A stretch of 64,000 nucleotides of DNA from Drosophila persimilis. Taxonomy: Eukaryota; Arthropoda; Insecta; Diptera; Drosophilidae. The notes beneath the pieces are model-generated. The model was not told where the DNA came from, searched no databases, and saw only the letters and a program-made list of their open reading frames with translations. Made by a program: the position numbers and the translations under genes. The stretch is taken from NCBI RefSeq assembly GCF_003286085.1, contig NW_020825289.1, positions 16,554,001 to 16,618,000 on the forward strand, written 5' to 3'. Positions 1-11,465 of this stretch are shown here, one piece after another (position 1 is the first letter of the stretch; each line of letters starts with the position of its first letter).

Positions 1-283
1 AGATTATGTTGCAGAGAGAGGAATCGCAGCTCTCGTGACTGGGTGGGTTTAGTTTTCGCTCTCGCACTTACATATTAGTGAGGTAGGCAGAGATAAGAAA
101 AGCAGAAACAAGGGCCGATCTGCGGGCCGATCTGCTGGCCGAGCTTACACTGCACAGCTGCACCCCACTCCCCACGCAGTTTAGTTAGCTTTGCTCGTTC
201 GGTCTTGTTCTTCGAAGAAGCTTTGAGCCGTCGACACTGCGTTGTTTTTATCACAGTTCGCCGGTTCCCCCGGTCCCTCATTC

Positions 284-481
284 AAAGTGAGCGTAAAAGC
301 GGACAATTAAATCGTGTGTCTACAGGTGCATATTGAGAAAGAAAAAAACTAATATTATAAACGGCGGCACACAGTAGAAGCCGGCAAGCAGTGCAGGGCG
401 TGCGTGATAATAGATTTTGTGTGCTTTGTGTTTATCTGTGAAAACAACAAACTACCCTAACGCAACAAAAGGAAACAGCAG
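284..481 (+). other. candidate non-coding 5' exon and promoter of a plus-strand gene
   Basis: Around 280-284 there are initiator-like sequences (TCATTC, TCAAAGT), and a downstream promoter element-like AATCGTG starts at 310, about 27 bases after the second. The following DNA is A-rich with many AAC/ACA runs, typical of Drosophila 5' UTRs, and has no long open frame. It ends in CAGCAG followed by GTAATA, a good splice donor, so the exon would end at 481. No matching plus-strand coding exon was found in the window, so the rest of the gene would lie far downstream or the call is wrong. A minus-strand exon with a GTAAGT donor near 66-71 is an alternative reading of nearby DNA. Confidence 0.3.
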
Positions 482-2890
482 GTAATATGCACCTATCCAC
501 TGTTTAATTCTTTCTGTTTTGCTTGACTCTGTATTTTGTAATTTTCGTTCTATTTTGATTTCCTTTTACATTTGTGTGGTATTATTATTTTCTCAAATAT
601 TTTCTCGTACGAATATTTGAGGTATTTTTCAAGTTTAATATTGCCAATCGAACCGGTCTTTTATAAAGGTTGTTCGCTGCAAGGAGAACATTTCTTAGTA
701 GTTGGTGGTGAATTTTGTAGAGTATCCCTGTTTCGTTTCTCTTTTAATTTATTCATCACTGTGGAAGTTTTTTCCATTTTTTTTTTTTGGTCGGAGAGTA
801 AACTATTTTGCCACCGTTTTGCTGCTTTGCCTTGCTCCCCCTCTATCTCTCTCTCTCTCTCTCTCTCTCCCTCCGTGCAATATCGTTGTATGCTTTTGAC
901 ATTTTTGCGTTCATTTTTGTGTGACAAGTTTTCTGTGGTTCACTGGGGCCACTTTGCGGCATGTCAGCCTCATCCACCGCCCGTTCCCCATTCCCCTCGC
1001 CACTCTCCACCTTCTTCCACCCTGGCCAAGGGGTGACGGCCTATTTCACACTTTTATAGAAAATTTTTTTGCCAATTGTCTGGCGACGCTCCGACGTACT
1101 CGTGGTTAGCTGTTTTTCCTCCCCTCCCTCTCCGTCACCCTTGGGTCGGAAGTTTGCGCAATTTCCAAAGCGGAAATGCAATTTTCGGTTCAGCTGCATT
1201 TGTCTCGCAATGCCACGCCCCCGCACCCGAACCGTGAATCGGCCCTGCCGCCCGCCCGCCAACTTGGGCTGCCTGCCAACACATCGTATATCAAATGCAG
1301 AGTTGGCAGCCCCTGACAATGACATGCAGCGAGCAGCAGCCAAACCAGAAAAGGCCGACAGCCTCGTGGGTTCGTGGGATGGTTCTGGAAGAGCCACTGG
1401 ATGAGGCCGCCAACAGGAGGGGGGGGAAAAAAGCAAGCCCGAAATCGTCGACATCGCCAATAGCTCTCAGCAATCGTTTGTTGTCCTTGTTCTTGTTCTT
1501 GTAGCCGCCGGAATATCGTCGGACCCGTGGCAGTGTGTGTTACGCCTTTTGTGGCCAGATCAGGGAATTTATTTCACACGCTTTTTATGCACAGCCAACT
1601 GTGGGACACTGAACACTCTTGGCCACAACTTCTGTGGCTCTTTGTGCCGTGCCGTGCCGTGCCGAGTCCCGAATGCCGAAAAGTACTCTTATTTATTTGC
1701 ATATAAATTATTCAATTGTTCCTTTGCTTATCTTTCCCGTTGGCTGCCTCTGACCGACCCGCTCCCTGCCCCCTTGGGGAGTCTATCAAAATGCTGGATG
1801 AATTTGCAGCTGCAATTGCAATTTCAATTGATTTTTGGTTGTCTGTGGGCGTGGCACTGTTCAATCTATGATTTATGCCCTGGAATTTGGCAAAAGCCGA
1901 ATAAAATTTGCTGACACGGCGTGGGAGCTGCAGTCGAACTTAAAGAGTGTTCGAAACGCATAAGTTTTCCCAGTGATTTATGGACTCGTACATTTTGAAC
2001 AAGTACAGTCCGTTGAAATGCTTATTTATACACAATTATCCCATAAATATTGGTCGTTGGGACTAACCCAAACCCGAATAGCATCCTGCTGGAGTGGCCA
2101 TCTTTCTTTCGTATACCCTTTGCAGGATGCCATGCACTCTTCTGGCACCTCACATGCCGTCAGTTCCGCGCCAGAGTTTCCGTTTCCGCTCAACACGTGC
2201 GCTAAACGGTTTGTCTGCCCCCCTCCACCCCCCTGCCCGCTCCATCAATGGCAAATGTCAAATGTCAACTGCAGCATCCGTTGTTGTCCCTGCTGCTGCC
2301 GTGACGTGCCGCTGCGCAAACATTTGCCAAGGCCCCAGCCTTTTCCTTTCTTACTTTCCCTCCAGGAGGCATGCCCCTCAATACTCCTCGGCTTGTCACC
2401 GAAAAATATCTTCTAATATCTGCTCTGCCGCTGCTACATGTGTTGTAAATTTATTAGCTGTCATATAAATCTTTGCACTCGGCCGCCTTTCTTTCAGGAC
2501 GTGTTTGCCATTTCACCAGCTAGTAATGGGCGTGGCAGGGCCGCCTGTTTGCGTGCAGATAAGGGATCGGTATACATATGTATGGAGCACCCTTTCGCTT
2601 GGGCCAGTGGGGGATTTTTCATTTACATAAAAGCTACTTAAGGAAATTCGTAATTTTTCTTAGGACTCTTCTCCACGGCTCACTCACAACTGGTACAGTC
2701 GCTCCCTCTCGCTATGTTTGAGTGCCAGGGTTGTCGCTGTCATTTGTTTAATTAATATTGCACCTCGGGGTAGGAGTAAGCGCAGACACATGTGTTCTTA
2801 AGGGGTCTTTGGGGTTTGTCAGCAATTTTCACCAAACATACCGAATAGAAATTGCCGAGAAGGGGGGTTTCCCTCCTCAAAGGAAGAATA
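482..2890. other. non-coding stretch, no gene seen
   Basis: The open frames here are short and lack codon bias, domains or usable splice context. The stretch holds a CT microsatellite at 841-869, AT-rich blocks typical of fly introns, and a TATACCCTTT-GCAGG string at 2112-2126 that resembles an end of an INE-1/DINE-1 element. If the plus-strand exon at 284-481 is real, this is its first intron. Confidence 0.5.
841..869. repeat. (CT)n microsatellite
   Basis: Nearly pure CT dinucleotide run of about 29 bases. Read on the minus strand it is a GA run, a possible GAGA-factor site, but nothing else nearby argues for a promoter. Confidence 0.9.
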
Positions 2891-2904
2891 AAATGTATAT
2901 ATAC

Positions 2905-2910
2905 TTTATT
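2905..2910 (-). terminator. polyadenylation signal of gene A
   Basis: TTTATT on the plus strand is AATAAA on the minus strand. It lies about 133 bases past the gene A stop codon at 3043-3045, in AT-rich DNA. It is the first canonical signal downstream of the stop and implies a short 3' UTR. Confidence 0.65.
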
Positions 2911-3042
2911 AAGTGCGTTATTTTAAATACGTGATATAAATACATATATAATAACTACTATTACTATAGCTCTATATGTTTTGGCACACTTTTTCCGCAT
3001 TTCTGCTCCTCCTGCACCTCCTACACCTCCCGCACCACCGCC

Positions 3043-5992
3043 TCACCGCGTCTCTGCCTCTGGCTCCTGCTTGAGGGGATTCCCCTTGTCGTCGATCTCC
3101 ATGGACGGCACCAGCGGGGGCTTGAACCCGTACTCCATGTGCAGATTGCGTCCGAAGTCGGGGCTGCGCTTCAGCGAGTGGCCATTCCGCCAGCGCTGGA
3201 ACTCGTCGAACTCGATACCCGTCGACGGTTCGGAGCCCGCATTCGTCGATCCTGGAACGGGTCCAATGTATGACTTGACCATTTGGGCGGGCGCCGAGGC
3301 GGCGGCAGTGGCCAGATCTGCCGGCAGCGTGTTGTAGATGTAGCGGGCGCCCTGCAGCCAGGGCGAGCCCTGCGGCGGCGGCGGGGGACGCAGATCGTAG
3401 CGCATGTCCGCCAGGCTGAAGGTCGCCACCGGAGGAGCCTCGCCTCGCACTGGGTTCACCGGAGGCTTCACGAGAGACTTTACGGGGGACTTGGACTGCG
3501 TGGCCTTGGACTGGGATTGGGACTGAGACTGGGTCTGGGTAATCTGGGGCAGGAGTTTCTTCAGCATGCGGTTGTAGTAGTTCTGCAGCACTTTGGGCGG
3601 AATGTGGGCCGCCACCGAGTGCGACCAGGGGTGCAGGGCGTTGGGGTGGTGGTGGCCAAACGAGTGCGGGGAGAGGGACGGCGGCATGGGCATGTGGATG
3701 GCGACGGGCACGTGGATGGGTATGGCCATGGGGCGATCCACAAACTTCTCCACGATCTTCTCCACCTCGACGGGGCGTTCCACAATCCGCTCCACCTCCA
3801 CCGGCACGTGCTTCTCCACAATCTTCTCCACCACGGTCTCCACGGGGTAGGGGACGGGATGCTCGACAATGGTCGGCACAGGGTAGGGCCGATCCACGTA
3901 GTGCTCGACGTGGACAGGCACTGGCACCGGCTGGTGCACGGCGTACGGCACGGGAATGTGTTTCTCCACGAACTGCTTGACGGGACGATCGACATGCTTC
4001 TCCACCAGATAGGGCTGGGGCACGACCTTCTCCACAACAGCCACATGGCGGGGAGGGTGCTCGTGATAGTGCTGCGGAGGGTGAAACTCGGGCACGGAGT
4101 GGGATGGCGGGTGATTGGCCTCAAACTGATGGCCAGGCGCTGAATGGTGACCCGTCTCCTGATTGATTTCGGCGTGGGAGATGGCCACCTCTTGCGGCGA
4201 ACTCTCGTGCTCCGCCTGCTCCACGTTGATGGGGTTGGTGGTCAGCGAGGGGTAGCCTTTCCCTGGAGCCGTGGCTGGGGCTGGGAAGGGCGACAGGTGG
4301 TTCTGATTCTGCTCATAGGGCTGGTGGTAGATGGTCTCGTGCTGCTCCACGAGGCGCCCGTCCTTCTCCGTGATCAGCTTGTTGTGGATGTTCACGGACT
4401 TCTGCACCTCCACGAAGGTGTAGCCGTTCGGCTTGCTCTCGACTGGGGCCTGCTGGTCGGGCTTGGGGTGAGGGGGGGCGACGTGCCGGACGTGCTGCTG
4501 GGAAGGCTCGGCCGCCGCCTCGTACTCGTGTGGGGCCGGGTGATGGACAGTGATCTCAACGGCTGCATCCTGCGACGCACTCGCCTGAGCAGGAGCTGGC
4601 GACGATGCGGCTTGTGGGGGGACTGGTGGTGGGGGAGTGTTGAGGGTCACAAAGACCAGACTATTGGGCGTTGGCCCACCGTAAGCCGAGTAGTGCTGCA
4701 GCTCTGGGGGCGGCTGGGACTGGGGAGGAGCAGCTGCCGAGGGTATCGCCTGTGTGTGCAGCTCCTGCTGATAGTGTTGCTGTTGCGGTGGCTCTGGGAA
4801 CTGCGGAGACTCCGGGAGCTGTGGGATACCATGACTGTATTCCTGTTGATAGGACAACTGGCCAGCAGGTCGCACAAAGTGGGCGGCGTAGTCCGCCTCC
4901 TGCTGTGGCCGAGGGCTCGGCAACTGCGGAGGACTTCCGGCCTCGTAGTGGAATGTTCCCTTGGCTATCGGGCCATCGCCGCTGCCCGATATGATCGGAT
5001 TGAAGCTCTTGAGGAACTGTCGAGAGGGCGCCTCCTGGGTGGGATCTGGGAATCTCTGGTAATGGTCCAGGGATTGCTGGGCCTGCGGCTTTTCCCCCCC
5101 TTCTTGTGCCTTGGCCAGAGTGTCGTCGTGGACGATGTGCACGTTGATCTCCTGCTCCTGGCCGGGTCCCTTTCGATTCGTGTAGCTCTCGATGCCGTTG
5201 TGGGAGGCCGGCGGGGGCAGCCGCTGCTGGTAAACGCCTCTTGCCGCATGACGGGTCTCTGCTATCTGGTTGTCCTCGAAGTCCTGGCCCTCGTCCAGCT
5301 CCGTTTCGTGCTCGCCAAGGATGACGATGGGCGCGCTCTCGGCCGCCACCAGCGTCTCATTGTCGTCGCTCTCCGGGAGGAGCAGGAGGCTGGGCAGCAC
5401 GGGGGCCGCCACCGCTGCCCGGTTGATGCGGAGCAGCTCGTCCCGCGAGATGTGGTTGCTGCCATCCCGGAAGGGGTGCTCCCCCCCTGACGGCTCGCTT
5501 CTGGTGATCTTCTCCACGACGATCTCGGTGTGGCCCGGACGCAGCTCCCGGCGGTACTCCTTGGTGACTGTCGTTTGGTAGCTGAAGTACGTTTGGTTCC
5601 TCTCCTCTGGAATGGCGGTGACGGGGACTGTTACGGGCTCTGTGGCTGTGGCTGCGGCCTCAGTGCTTGGGCTTGTGGCCTCTGTGGTTGCGGCTGCGGC
5701 GTCAACGGTGGGCCGCACCACTGCCTTGTTGGTGGTGGTGGCTGTGGTGGTCGCTGGCTCTGTGTTTGTGCTCGTGTCCCTGCCGCTGAAGCGGAAGATG
5801 TCCGAGAAGCCGTTGGGGAACAGATTGGACAGGACCTCGTTGACAGTCTCCGTCCTGGACTGGGTCACGGTCTGCTCGATGGGTCTCCGGCGACGGACAG
5901 CCTCCACTGGCATCTCGTCGTTGATCTCGAACTGGATGTAGCCATGCCCATTCGTGGGCGGTGGCAGGACGGTGGGCAGGAAGCCAGGCACT
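3043..5992 (-). CDS. gene A exon 4 (large terminal coding exon)
   Basis: A 2950-base exon after the acceptor TACTCCGCACAG. It holds residues 121-1103, including the VEK/VPV repeat block and the conserved-looking C-terminus. Sense codons are GC-rich at third positions and avoid TTA, CTA and TCA, which leaves long antisense frames open; those are shadows. The frame enters from the split Gly codon, so a GTG at 5991 is not a start. Confidence 0.87.
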
Positions 5993-6484
5993 CTGTGCGG
6001 AGTAGAGAAAGGGAAAGGGAATCACGACGCTCCCCCAAGACCTGTCCACCACCCCTGACTTACCCCACGAACTCCTCCTGCTTTTCAGGCGGCGTAGTGG
6101 TTGCCGCCGAGTCTGTGTCCTCCTCTATGTCCACCTCACTGCCGTAGTTCAAATCCTCGATGACCTCCAGGCCGCTGCCCGTCCCGGCTGCCTGCTTATT
6201 AAGCTGTCAAAAGCGACGCTCATTGCCTGTCAAAATCTTTCACTAAGCTCGGACGGACTTACCTCCTTGGCGCTGTCACTCAGGGCCTCGTCATCGTTCT
6301 CCAGTCGCACCACCCGCACCGCTCCCTCCGTCGCCGTTGCCACATTCTGCGGGGGCTGCGTGGGAGGCTGGAGCGGCTGTGGCAGGTCGCCGGTGGAGCT
6401 AGTCGGCTGGATGCTGGCCAGCACGGAGCAAATGCCAATGAGAGTCGCTGCTAGCAGGGGTTTCTGTTGTTGCTTCTGCCACAT
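3043..6484 (-). CDS. gene A: secreted low-complexity protein with Val/Pro/Glu/Lys repeats, function unknown
   Basis: Three coding exons join in phase: 6484-6263, 6203-6064 and 5992-3043, giving 1103 residues ending in TGA. The small introns (59 and 71 bases) have GTAAGT donors and CAG acceptors. The start is the ATG at 6484, just inside an acceptor at 6495. It begins a signal peptide (hydrophobic LLAATLIGICSVLA, cleavage near residue 27). The mature chain is rich in Pro, Gln, Ala, Glu and His. Residues 120-320 carry acidic and Thr/Ala-rich stretches, 430-750 are Gln/Pro/His-rich, and about 765-890 form a repeat block of VEK, VPV and DRP units. A QS-repeat follows near 935-950, then a more ordered C-terminal 110 residues rich in aromatic and charged positions. 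There is no membrane segment and almost no Cys after the signal. Val-Pro-Val / Val-Glu-Lys repeats occur in several insect cuticle or extracellular-matrix proteins, so a matrix role is possible but unproven. I do not recognise the gene. Confidence 0.85.
3682..4047 (-). repeat. protein-level repeat block (VEK / VPV / DRP units) in gene A
   Basis: About 120 residues (roughly 768-890) made of degenerate 8-12-residue units. They alternate valine at i, i+2 or i+4 with Glu-Lys, Glu-Arg, His or Asp-Arg-Pro and with Pro-Val or Pro-Tyr turns. Examples are VEKHVDRP, VPVPVHVEHYVDRP and VEVERIVERP. The DNA has drifted between units, so this is an old, selected protein repeat and not a fresh tandem duplication. 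Valine/charged alternation suggests an extended beta-type strand interrupted by prolines. Confidence 0.85.
6064..6203 (-). CDS. gene A exon 3
   Basis: A 140-base exon that starts in phase 0 after a TTGACAG acceptor and ends in phase 2 before GTAAGT. It encodes 46 residues, acidic in the middle (two Glu/Asp clusters) and Thr/Pro/Glu-rich at the end. The split codon at its end joins the large exon as Gly, which keeps the frame. Confidence 0.8.
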
Positions 6485-6494
6485 GGCGCTGCTG
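6263..6494 (-). CDS. gene A exon 2 (first coding exon, signal peptide)
   Basis: The acceptor CCTTTCAG ends at 6495. The exon carries 10 bases of 5' UTR, the ATG at 6484-6482 and 74 codons, ending GAG at 6263 before GTAAGT (phase 0). It encodes the signal peptide and a Pro/Gln-rich start of the mature chain followed by an acidic stretch. Confidence 0.8.
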
Positions 6495-6752
6495 CTGAAA
6501 GGAAGTTGCGGAAATGGAAAGAGTTGAGTGGGGGGAGGGGGTCTCCCGTGGTCTGGCATGGTCTGGCAGTGTGAATAACCCCGCCTGACAAATTCCAAGC
6601 GACAAATAAAAAGCCAAGCGAAACATTTGACGGCCCCGAGGATGCCGAAGTCGTCAAGCCTGTTTGGGACCCACTGCAGGCCCCCCCCCCAGCCACCCAG
6701 CCTCCTCCAAAAGGCACTCGAGCCCCCTTGCCGCCTGCTGGCCAGCACTCAC

Positions 6753-6950
6753 TTGTCGGGGCTGTTTGATTTCAACCGATAACCGAGTCTTATGATGATT
6801 TTTCCTAAGTGCCTGCTTCGCCTGCCTTGGCATTTTCATTTCGGCGCTTTTCTTTCTCTTTCGCTGTGAGATTTTCTCTAAGCGTCGCTCGTCTGGTGGT
6901 CGCTGGTGGTCCGTCGGTCGCAGTCAAGTTGTTGAACTTGGCGGCATTTG
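6753..6950 (-). other. probable non-coding first exon of gene A
   Basis: Read on the minus strand, this stretch is A-rich and 5'-UTR-like and ends in CCCCGACAA before GTGAGTGC, a strong donor (6747-6752). Splicing to the acceptor at 6495 removes a 258-base intron and gives a leader into the signal-peptide exon. The upstream limit near 6950 is a guess: no clear TATA box or initiator-DPE pair was found, although the GC-rich DNA around 6880-6950 would suit a start. Confidence 0.5.
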
Positions 6951-8029
6951 CTTTGGGCTTATGTCATTGCTACTGCCATTGGCCATGGCCATGGCACTGG
7001 CTCTAGCGTTGGCTCTGGCAACGTAATGAATTATTAATCATCCCCTCCAGGCAGGCCTGCGCTTCGCCACGCATTTAATTTGGAAAATTGAAATTGATGG
7101 CGTTTAAAATGGTTCGTACGGGTTTTCACATAGTTTTCATATACAGGCCGCTGCCAGGTCTCTGCCTCTGCCGTTGCCGTATTTTGATGGGCATTAAATA
7201 TGCATGCCAAAACATATTTCACTTGTAATATTCATGGCTTTCCAGGCCTAAGTGCCCCGAGCTGCTTCGTTCCCTGACCCCCCCTCCAGCGGGGGGTAGG
7301 CGGCTTTGCATGGCAATTTCTAGTTTAATTGGGGACGGATCATTATCTTAGCTCGGGCATTACATGCGGCCCGTTTTGGAGGTCCCAAAATATATATGGA
7401 AAGTCCTTTCGTTCACAAACAAAATACTCGAAATGTTCAATTGCTGTCAATCATCCGATTACGCGTATCGCACTCCGGCGCGTGTCATTTCTGCCGCGAT
7501 ATTAATTTTCCGCCATGGCACCGTTTAAATGGCATTTAAAATGTTTTCTTCTATTCGAATACACATTTACCTGCATCCATGAAGTGCGGTGGGGGGGCGA
7601 TGGGAGCGATGGGAGTTCGGGAGTGCAACACTCAATTATTTATATTGATTGCCGGCCAATTAAAAAGCACTTTTAATCACTTTTCTATTCGATTAAAACT
7701 ATTGTAATTAGTGTGGCAAATGGAATTGGTTTTTGCTATGGGCATCGAGTGGCACAAAAGTTTGGGGGAATCGCGTTTGCGGTCTGCTGCGATCTCTCGA
7801 TGGCTGATGCCTGATGGCTGACTGCTGACTGCGCGACCCTGACAGCTGCGCGTGCGCGTTGCGAATGAAAGTGAAACCGTCGGTGCCTGGGCATTTCGTT
7901 TTCTTTTCGTCGATGCCTCGTCGTGGGTTGTTGCATGTTGCTTGTTGGTTGTTGCCTCTGCTGCTGCGGCTGCTGCTGATCCTTAAAGTGTAGCATAAAA
8001 CTTGTTCAGCCAGCGATTGCGCAAGCGCA

Positions 8030-8033
<4 letters not shown>

Positions 8034-8063
<30 letters not shown>
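8034..8063. repeat. (TC)n microsatellite
   Basis: Pure TC run of about 30 bases, which is GAGAGA on the minus strand. It stands just upstream, in minus-strand terms, of a CAA/CAG-rich leader-like stretch, the arrangement seen at some GAGA-dependent fly promoters. Confidence 0.9.
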
Positions 8064-8069
<6 letters not shown>

Positions 8070-10525
8070 TGGCTCTGGCTCTTTCGCTCCCTCGCTATCC
8101 CCTTAAAGGCAATGACAATTTGGTTTTTATGGCTTTCTACAGCAACAACAACAACAACAACAACAGCATTGACCCTGCCAAAAACCATGAGCGGGAAAAC
8201 TCGACAACAGGTTTTTGGCCAGGCCAATTGTGTGGAAATGAGCCTGGGGCACGGGACCTTTCGGCACTTAGCATTCCGCGCCTCTCGCCGGAGAAAGCCC
8301 TTGGCTGTGGACTCCTCTCGCCCAGTTGACACAAATTTCCATAGCCGTTGCCACAGCCGTTTCCTTGCCGCACGGCGATTATCGCATTGGCACCGCACCT
8401 GTCGATTGTGTGGCGTCGGTTCGATCACCTTCGATCGCATTGTTTTCACGGCTTTTCATTCAACTTTAATGATGCTTTTCGATGGCACTCGACGGCTTTT
8501 TCTGCGGAGCGTTTGACGCTTACTGATTGATTAATGTGGATGCGGTTTGTGGCAAGCAAAACGATTCAGCTGCTATCGATTTTTTTTCTTTTTTTCTTTC
8601 GCTTCTTTCTGATTTATTAAAATGCAATTTTTTATTTTTACCATTTTATTTATTGCATATTTAATGCCCTCGTATCGACGGTTTTTTCTCTGTTGTTGGA
8701 GTTGTTGATAGAGGAGGCCGCAGTGGGCCTTAATCGATGGAATTTAGAATAGCAAAAGAGGCTTAAAATATGGACCAAAATAATTACATAAAATTTCACT
8801 CAAATGAGGGAAAGCTGGCGTTCTATCCGAGCAGAGCCATGGAAATGCGCAGATCACTTACTTGCCTTATCTGCGTGCATCTCATTACAGACATGTGGCA
8901 TGCCCCATGCTTTCACCACTCGTTTGGTGCTGTTGCTGGAGCTGGAGCTGGAGCTCTGAATCTTTTTGGATGGCCTTTCCACTGACGCTTTCCGCAGAGA
9001 CAATTACGGAGTGCCAGCGATTGCATAAGCGAGGCGTGGACGGGGGGGGGCCAAGACGAGCCAAATGAAAATCCCAAGGCGACACACAAGGAAATGCGAT
9101 TCATAAACTGGGGCTGGACTCCCCTGGACATCCCCCTCCCGATGCTGTGTAATTTTCACTGCAAAAGTGTAACAAAAGCCGACATTTAGTTGGCCGCCCG
9201 GTCGCAATTGGCCAGCAATTGACTTCCTTCCGACCGCATTACAAAATCGTCGAAAACTTGGCAAAGGAAATCGCTGAGATGCCTTGACCACCGCAGCAGC
9301 CAAAACACTGAAAATTGGAATTGGTGGGAAAAAAAGAAACCCCAGAAACTGCGGAAAAATCTATGAAAAGCAATTCGCTTAATTTCGATGCGGGCATTCC
9401 GCATATTCGCTGTATTGTGCTGCCCCGACGGTGCGTTCAGGCGGAAAGCGGGTCTTGTTTGGGGCCTGGGGGAACGGCGGGACTGTTGGGGATCCACTGC
9501 TAATTAAGTGCGCAGAGCAAATGAAATATGAGTGGGAAAGGTAATTACAATCAATGGGCAATGGGCAATGGGCTCTGCCCTGGCCCCGGCCACGGCCCTC
9601 CATCGGTGTGGCGGCAGGGCCACAGACCGAATGGCAATTTCATGCAACAATCAATCAAAAACAATTTTTAATTTTGCGTTAACAATTTTCCTGATTCGCG
9701 TTTTTTTTTGTTTTCTGCCACGTATCCTGCCTTCAGAGCGGCTCGACTGTGGAAGTAAATTGGAAAATAAAGTTAAAATTAAAATGCATTAATTGAACTG
9801 TGAAATTTCATAAAGACGGGGCATGGGGGGCCGCGCCCAGTGATGTGCAATGAAAATGGTTTTAATTGTCAGCGTTTTCTGCGCCTTTAAAGAACGGCCC
9901 GCACATGCAGGCAGCAGGCGACTTACAATAAGCCAACGCGTTAACTGATTGATTGTGGCCATCTGCGACAGAACAAGGAGCTATTCATTAAGTGCTTTTT
10001 ATGTTTCACGGAAAAAAACTATGCCACAGACATCATTCAAGACTCCAGGGGCACTATTATTCCAGGGAAATCCCTCTAATTGCAGCAATCTCCCTGCATC
10101 GCGATCGGCTACCACAACAGGAGGCACGCCCACTTTCCGACTGCAATTTGTGGCCTGGCGCTGGGGCTGGGGCCGACTTTGATTCCTCAACGTCGGCAAT
10201 GGCGCCTATCATAAGCGAAGTGAAATATGTGGTCTGGAGGCTCGGGGTGGAGTCTCCGATTGGCAGTGGACTGGTTGTTGCCGTTGAGGCAACAATTAAA
10301 GCTGAAATGCGCACAGTAATGCCAATTGGCAATCGCGGATATCTGCCGGTCCCGCTTTCGGACTCCGATCAGGGGAGGGGAGGGGGGGCTCGTCGGGGGG
10401 CGTCCATTAGCCGGGGCACCTTTCGTTTTGGCGCGTGCGTCGACATTGGCCAGGGACATTACGAGTTTATTCCACTCGATCGCCGTTCGGGAATTTTGAT
10501 TGATAAAATACACTGGCCGAACGGA

Positions 10526-10544
10526 GGGGGGGGGGGGGGGGGGG
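10526..10544 (+). repeat. poly-G run, 19 bases
   Basis: Uninterrupted G run preceded by ACGGA. It is one of nine such runs of 16 bases or more in the window. Confidence 0.9.
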
Positions 10545-11369
10545 ATCGTGTGAGCCGCACTGTACGGTACGCCCCCGCGCTCTGCATTTCGCTGTCATTA
10601 GCGCCCCGCAAAATCGCGAAACCGGCCTGGTTATCGATGATTGTGGCCTGGCGTTGCCCGTGATGTTGTCAAACGCCAAAACAGGTTGCCTGGCTGCCAT
10701 TTCGTGCCAGTCGAGAGCGACTCTTTAGGCCAAAATCTGTAGCAGCCAGGTCCAGGTCCAGGTCCAGCTCCAGGTCCATACTGGCCGTGTCGCTCCTCCG
10801 GTGTCGATGTACTTTTGATTTCCAACTAATAAACATTAACCACAGACTGCTGCTGCTGCTGCTGCTGTTGACAACGCAACTCTCAGATTGGGCCAACGTA
10901 CGAGAGACAAACCGGAATTTCCTTCACCCAAAACGAGCCGAGCCTGCGGTCACCCATAGCTTCACTCATTCACTCGACTGGCTGGCTGGCCTTTCCCTTT
11001 CGTTGGCCTTTGGTTGGATGCTGTCTGGAGGTGCTGTCTGCAGTGGCAGTGGCCCCAACCGCAGCACTGCATGCACTTGCCAGCTTCCAAAGCACTTTGT
11101 TTATCATAGGTCAGAGTGTTGTTTGCCAGTTCCAAATGTTTTGAATTGGGCACTGAAGGGACTTCCAGGTGGACTGCATGTGTTTGCAGAGGGGGGATCG
11201 AGACATTGCTATCCGGCAGCGAATGGGAATATGTATGTATCCAAATGAAGACGTCAGGCTGTTCTTCATTTATTTTCGTATGAAAGTATAACAGTTACGA
11301 TTCTAGCTTGTCAGCTTAGAAAACGGTGGATTGTGAGAGCGCACCGAATCGAGAGAGCGATGCTACTGT

Positions 11370-11465
11370 CTGTTAACAGAGCGCTGTACACAGCAGCGAT
11401 AACAGGCTGTTAGCCTGAGGTGCTAACAGCGCAGTTGCCCTGTTACCGCTGTTACCCTGCTGTTA
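11370..11465. promoter_or_regulatory. dense cluster of CTGTTA/TAACAG motifs
   Basis: Eight copies of CTGTTA or its complement TAACAG lie in 96 bases, starting at 11370, 11374, 11400, 11407, 11424, 11440, 11449 and 11460. The first two form the palindrome TGTTAACA. A ninth is at 11289. TAACAG fits the Myb-type consensus YAACNG. Spacing is irregular, so this is not a simple tandem repeat. It lies beyond the inferred 3' end of gene B and several kilobases upstream of gene A. An enhancer or replication-related element is possible; a decayed mobile element is the main alternative. Confidence 0.45.

Noticed and set aside
75..281. Minus-strand 68-residue frame at the left edge
   Set aside because: No domain or signal; the composition is more like leader DNA than coding sequence.
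3283..5490. Two long plus-strand open frames (286 and 448 residues) opposite gene A
   Set aside because: They are mirror images of the coding strand. The sense frame avoids TTA, CTA and TCA, so stops are absent on the other strand. The predicted products are Gly/Arg/Leu/Val-biased without domains.
5989..5991. GTG at 5991 as the start of gene A
   Set aside because: A consensus acceptor lies directly upstream, and the two upstream exons join in phase and supply a signal peptide.
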